A DNA stretch of 64,000 nt from an uncultured Pseudohongiella sp. (GTDB lineage Bacteria > Pseudomonadota > Gammaproteobacteria > Pseudomonadales > Pseudohongiellaceae), in NCBI GenBank assembly GCA_951812715.1, contig OX638323.1, forward strand, positions 682,001-746,000, read 5' to 3'. Shown here piece after piece: positions 62,043 through 64,000 of the stretch. Numbering within the stretch: the stretch's first letter is position 1; the number at the start of each line of letters is the position of its first letter. The notes under the pieces are model-generated. The model did no database searches, was not told where the DNA came from, and was given only the letters and a program-made list of their open reading frames with translations. A program made the translations under genes and the position numbers.

Positions 62043-64000
62043 TTATTGCACGGGCCGCAGGCGCGGAAAGACGATCTCCTGGCCGATTTGCAGCCGGTTC
62101 AGATCAAGTCCCGGATTGTATTGCCGCAGCAGCCAGATCGGCGTCGAATAGCGATCGCTGGCAAGGGAGCTGATGTTCTCATTACGCTGGACCCGGTGAC
62201 TGACCACGCCTTGAATATGAAAATTGCCGAAGAATTCCCGTTGCAAACCGGAATGGAACTCGCGCCGGGCGCGTTCGAATTCGGCGCTGTTCACGCGCGA
62301 GAAGTCCAGCCGCAAACGTTCGCCGATGATAACCGGATCGCTGAACGCCAAATTATTCAGGCGGCGTATGTCCCAGGCGCGGATTCCCAGCCACTCGGCA
62401 TAATGGCCGAGCGTCTCGGAGGCCTGCACTTCGATGCTGTTATTACTGTCGACGCTATAGTTCGATGGGTCCGCCGCCAATTCCTCGCTGAGCATCCGGT
62501 TGCTCTGGGCCACATCCGCCACGGGATCGATGGCCACCGCCTGCCGTTCCTCGACGGTGACCGGCGCATCCAGTTCCTGATCGTCCGGCAGCACCGCGGC
62601 CGGCGGCAACATCGGCTCACTGGTCACAGTTAGCTCGTCAAGCGGTATAGGCTGGTTGGACTGAATCGAATCATTGCGCGCGAGTGACGCCGCGTCGGAT
62701 TCGGACTCGGGTTCCGGCGCGGATTCGTTGCGGGTCAACCGCGGTGAGGCGCTGTTCCGAGCCGCGCTTGCCGGTTCGGTCACGGCGGCGACTTGCGGCT
62801 GTTCCGGGGCCAGACCGGGAATCCGCAACTCCTGTCCCGGATAGATGAGATCCGGATTGCCGATGCCGTTGGCGCCCAATAGCGCACTTTCGGTTACGCC
62901 GAATCGCGCCGCGATGCGGGACACCGTGTCACCGCGACTAACGCCGTAGACGCCGTTCACCGGCGGCGCTCCGCCGGCCGCGGCCAGACTGTCCTGGGGC
63001 AGCAGCAGGCGCTGGCCGATCCGGATTCGATGGCGGTTGGGCAGTTGATTCAGCGCTACCAGCCTCGCGACGCTGGTATCGAAGCGCTGCGCGATGCGCG
63101 ACAGGCTGTCACCGCGTTCCACCAGGTAATCGACATCGGGGGTCTGCACCGAGAATTTCAGGTCGTTTGGCACCAGCGCGAGCAGGTCGCCGGCGGGAGC
63201 CTGCCCGGCCCTGACCTTGATCGGAAAGCCGCGGGGTATGCGTTTGTTGCCTTCCCATACCGGCGGCCGCAAGGCGGGATTGTCGGCGCTCAATTGCCGC
63301 AGGCTCAAGCCAAGCGCATCGGCCAATACCTGGGCGTCGACGAATCCGTCGATCCGGACTTCACGGAACGCCGGCGCCGGATCCATGGCGACATCGCCAA
63401 AGTAGCGTTCCAGGTCATTTTCGATTTGCAGCACCGCCACGAACTGGGGATAGAAGTTACGCGAAGCGAAACCGAACAACCTGCCGCGATAGTGGGCGAT
63501 TATTTTCTCGATATCGGTAGCGCCGGTCTCGCGCACCGCGCGGCTCATGCCGCCCACGCCATGGTTGTAAGCGGTAAGCGCCAGCGGCCAGGTGCCCAGC
63601 ACGCTGTAATTATATTCAAGCAGGCTCATGGCGGCGTAAGTCGCCAGATACGAGTCCATCCGTTCATCGACGATATGATCGATGCGCATGAAGCGCTGCC
63701 CGGTGGCGCGGCCGAACTGCCACATGCCCGCGGCCGAGGCGCTGGAAACCGCCGCCGGATTGAACGAGGACTCCACGTGAGGAAGAATGCCTAGTTCCGG
63801 CGGCAGACCCTTTTCCTCGATGACGCGGCGGATATGTTCGCGATACGCGCCGGAGCGCCGCAGCCCTGCCAGAAAGCGGTCGGACTGGCCAAGCTGGAAG
63901 CGCACATTGGAGGCGGCGTTGCGCAAGGTTTGGTCGCTGACCGTTGCCGGAAACAGCGCCAGGATTTCCTGCTGGCTTTGGGTCAGCCCGGTGCGCTTGC
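62043..64000 (-). CDS. mltD: MltD-like lytic murein transglycosylase with LysM repeats (5' end outside window)
   Basis: About 651 residues are visible; the frame stays open to the right edge, so the start lies outside. The SLT domain has ELGILPHVESSFNPAAVSSASAAGMWQF with the catalytic glutamate, and ALTAYNHGVGGM. LysM-type repeats follow: YLVERGDSLSRIAQRF, YGVSRGDTVSRIAARF, and two weaker ones near the C-terminus (ASETLGHYAEWLG, HRVQRNENISSLA). It cuts peptidoglycan to anhydromuropeptides at the outer membrane. An internal TTG at 63926 is not the real start. Confidence 0.9.
   Translation of the reverse strand, partial: KRTGLTQSQQEILALFPATVSDQTLRNAASNVRFQLGQSDRFLAGLRRSGAYREHIRRVIEEKGLPPELGILPHVESSFNPAAVSSASAAGMWQFGRATGQRFMRIDHIVDERMDSYLATYAAMSLLEYNYSVLGTWPLALTAYNHGVGGMSRAVRETGATDIEKIIAHYRGRLFGFASRNFYPQFVAVLQIENDLERYFGDVAMDPAPAFREVRIDGFVDAQVLADALGLSLRQLSADNPALRPPVWEGNKRIPRGFPIKVRAGQAPAGDLLALVPNDLKFSVQTPDVDYLVERGDSLSRIAQRFDTSVARLVALNQLPNRHRIRIGQRLLLPQDSLAAAGGAPPVNGVYGVSRGDTVSRIAARFGVTESALLGANGIGNPDLIYPGQELRIPGLAPEQPQVAAVTEPASAARNSASPRLTRNESAPEPESESDAASLARNDSIQSNQPIPLDELTVTSEPMLPPAAVLPDDQELDAPVTVEERQAVAIDPVADVAQSNRMLSEELAADPSNYSVDSNNSIEVQASETLGHYAEWLGIRAWDIRRLNNLAFSDPVIIGERLRLDFSRVNSAEFERARREFHSGLQREFFGNFHIQGVVSHRVQRNENISSLASDRYSTPIWLLRQYNPGLDLNRLQIGQEIVFPRLRPVQ

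Overview
The window is a chromosomal segment of a GC-rich bacterium, most likely a gammaproteobacterium. The evidence is the gene content and order: pepA-valS, ribF-ileS-fkpB-ispH, glnK-amtB, a RegB/RegA-type redox two-component pair, a pntB end and an MltD-type transglycosylase. I cannot place it below class. There are no rRNA or tRNA genes, no CRISPR array, no insertion sequence and no phage genes. Accessory content is limited to a VapBC-like module and several families of short intergenic repeats.

Left part (1-21.4 kb): end of pntB, an RDD membrane protein, a PIN/Phd toxin-antitoxin pair with a clear promoter and operator, alkaline phosphatase, a hotdog thioesterase diverging from pepA-valS, then a minus-strand housekeeping block (ribF, ileS, fkpB, ispH) that lacks the usual lspA. 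Next come a fused PlsC-like/GNAT acyltransferase (ornithine-lipid OlsF type) behind an ATP-grasp protein, a compatible-solute-type ABC transporter whose ATPase gene is broken by a 13-bp tandem duplication, and an ECF sigma/anti-sigma/DUF4252 operon.

Middle part (21.6-44 kb): glnK-amtB, a frameshifted TonB-dependent receptor, a secreted metallo-beta-lactamase-fold hydrolase, a 50-residue membrane peptide, a DmdB-like acyl-CoA ligase, a methyltransferase-remnant/GNAT fusion, a 43-bp-period tandem repeat, RegB-RegA, an ALDH7-type dehydrogenase, an SDR, an AAA_14/DUF4143 ATPase with paired operator-like sites, an RND efflux pair and a DUF21-CBS protein.

Right part (44-64 kb): a small TPR protein and a 15-kb minus-strand operon related to Bat (MoxR/von Willebrand) operons: DUF4175, a VWA membrane protein, a caspase-like protein without the catalytic cysteine, a TPR/HExxH protease, DUF4159, MoxR, DUF58 and a BatA-like VWA protein, closed by an intrinsic terminator. 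It is followed leftward in coordinates by the TPR gene; to its right lie an AhpD-like protein, a NUDIX hydrolase, a GST and an MltD-like LysM transglycosylase that runs off the window edge.

The most novel-looking signal is an interspersed 110-190-bp element with at least six copies (about 8.2, 23.4, 42.2, 42.4, 43.9 and 49.2 kb). Each copy found starts at, or a short distance past, the 3' end of a gene in the same orientation, or follows directly on another copy. It begins with a short-loop TCGGC/GCCGA hairpin and carries further hairpins whose arms differ in sequence between copies while still pairing. In two cases it supplies the stop codon, and in the RND gene it supplies about 40 C-terminal codons. 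The second main candidate is the 15-kb MoxR/VWA/pseudo-caspase/metalloprotease operon.
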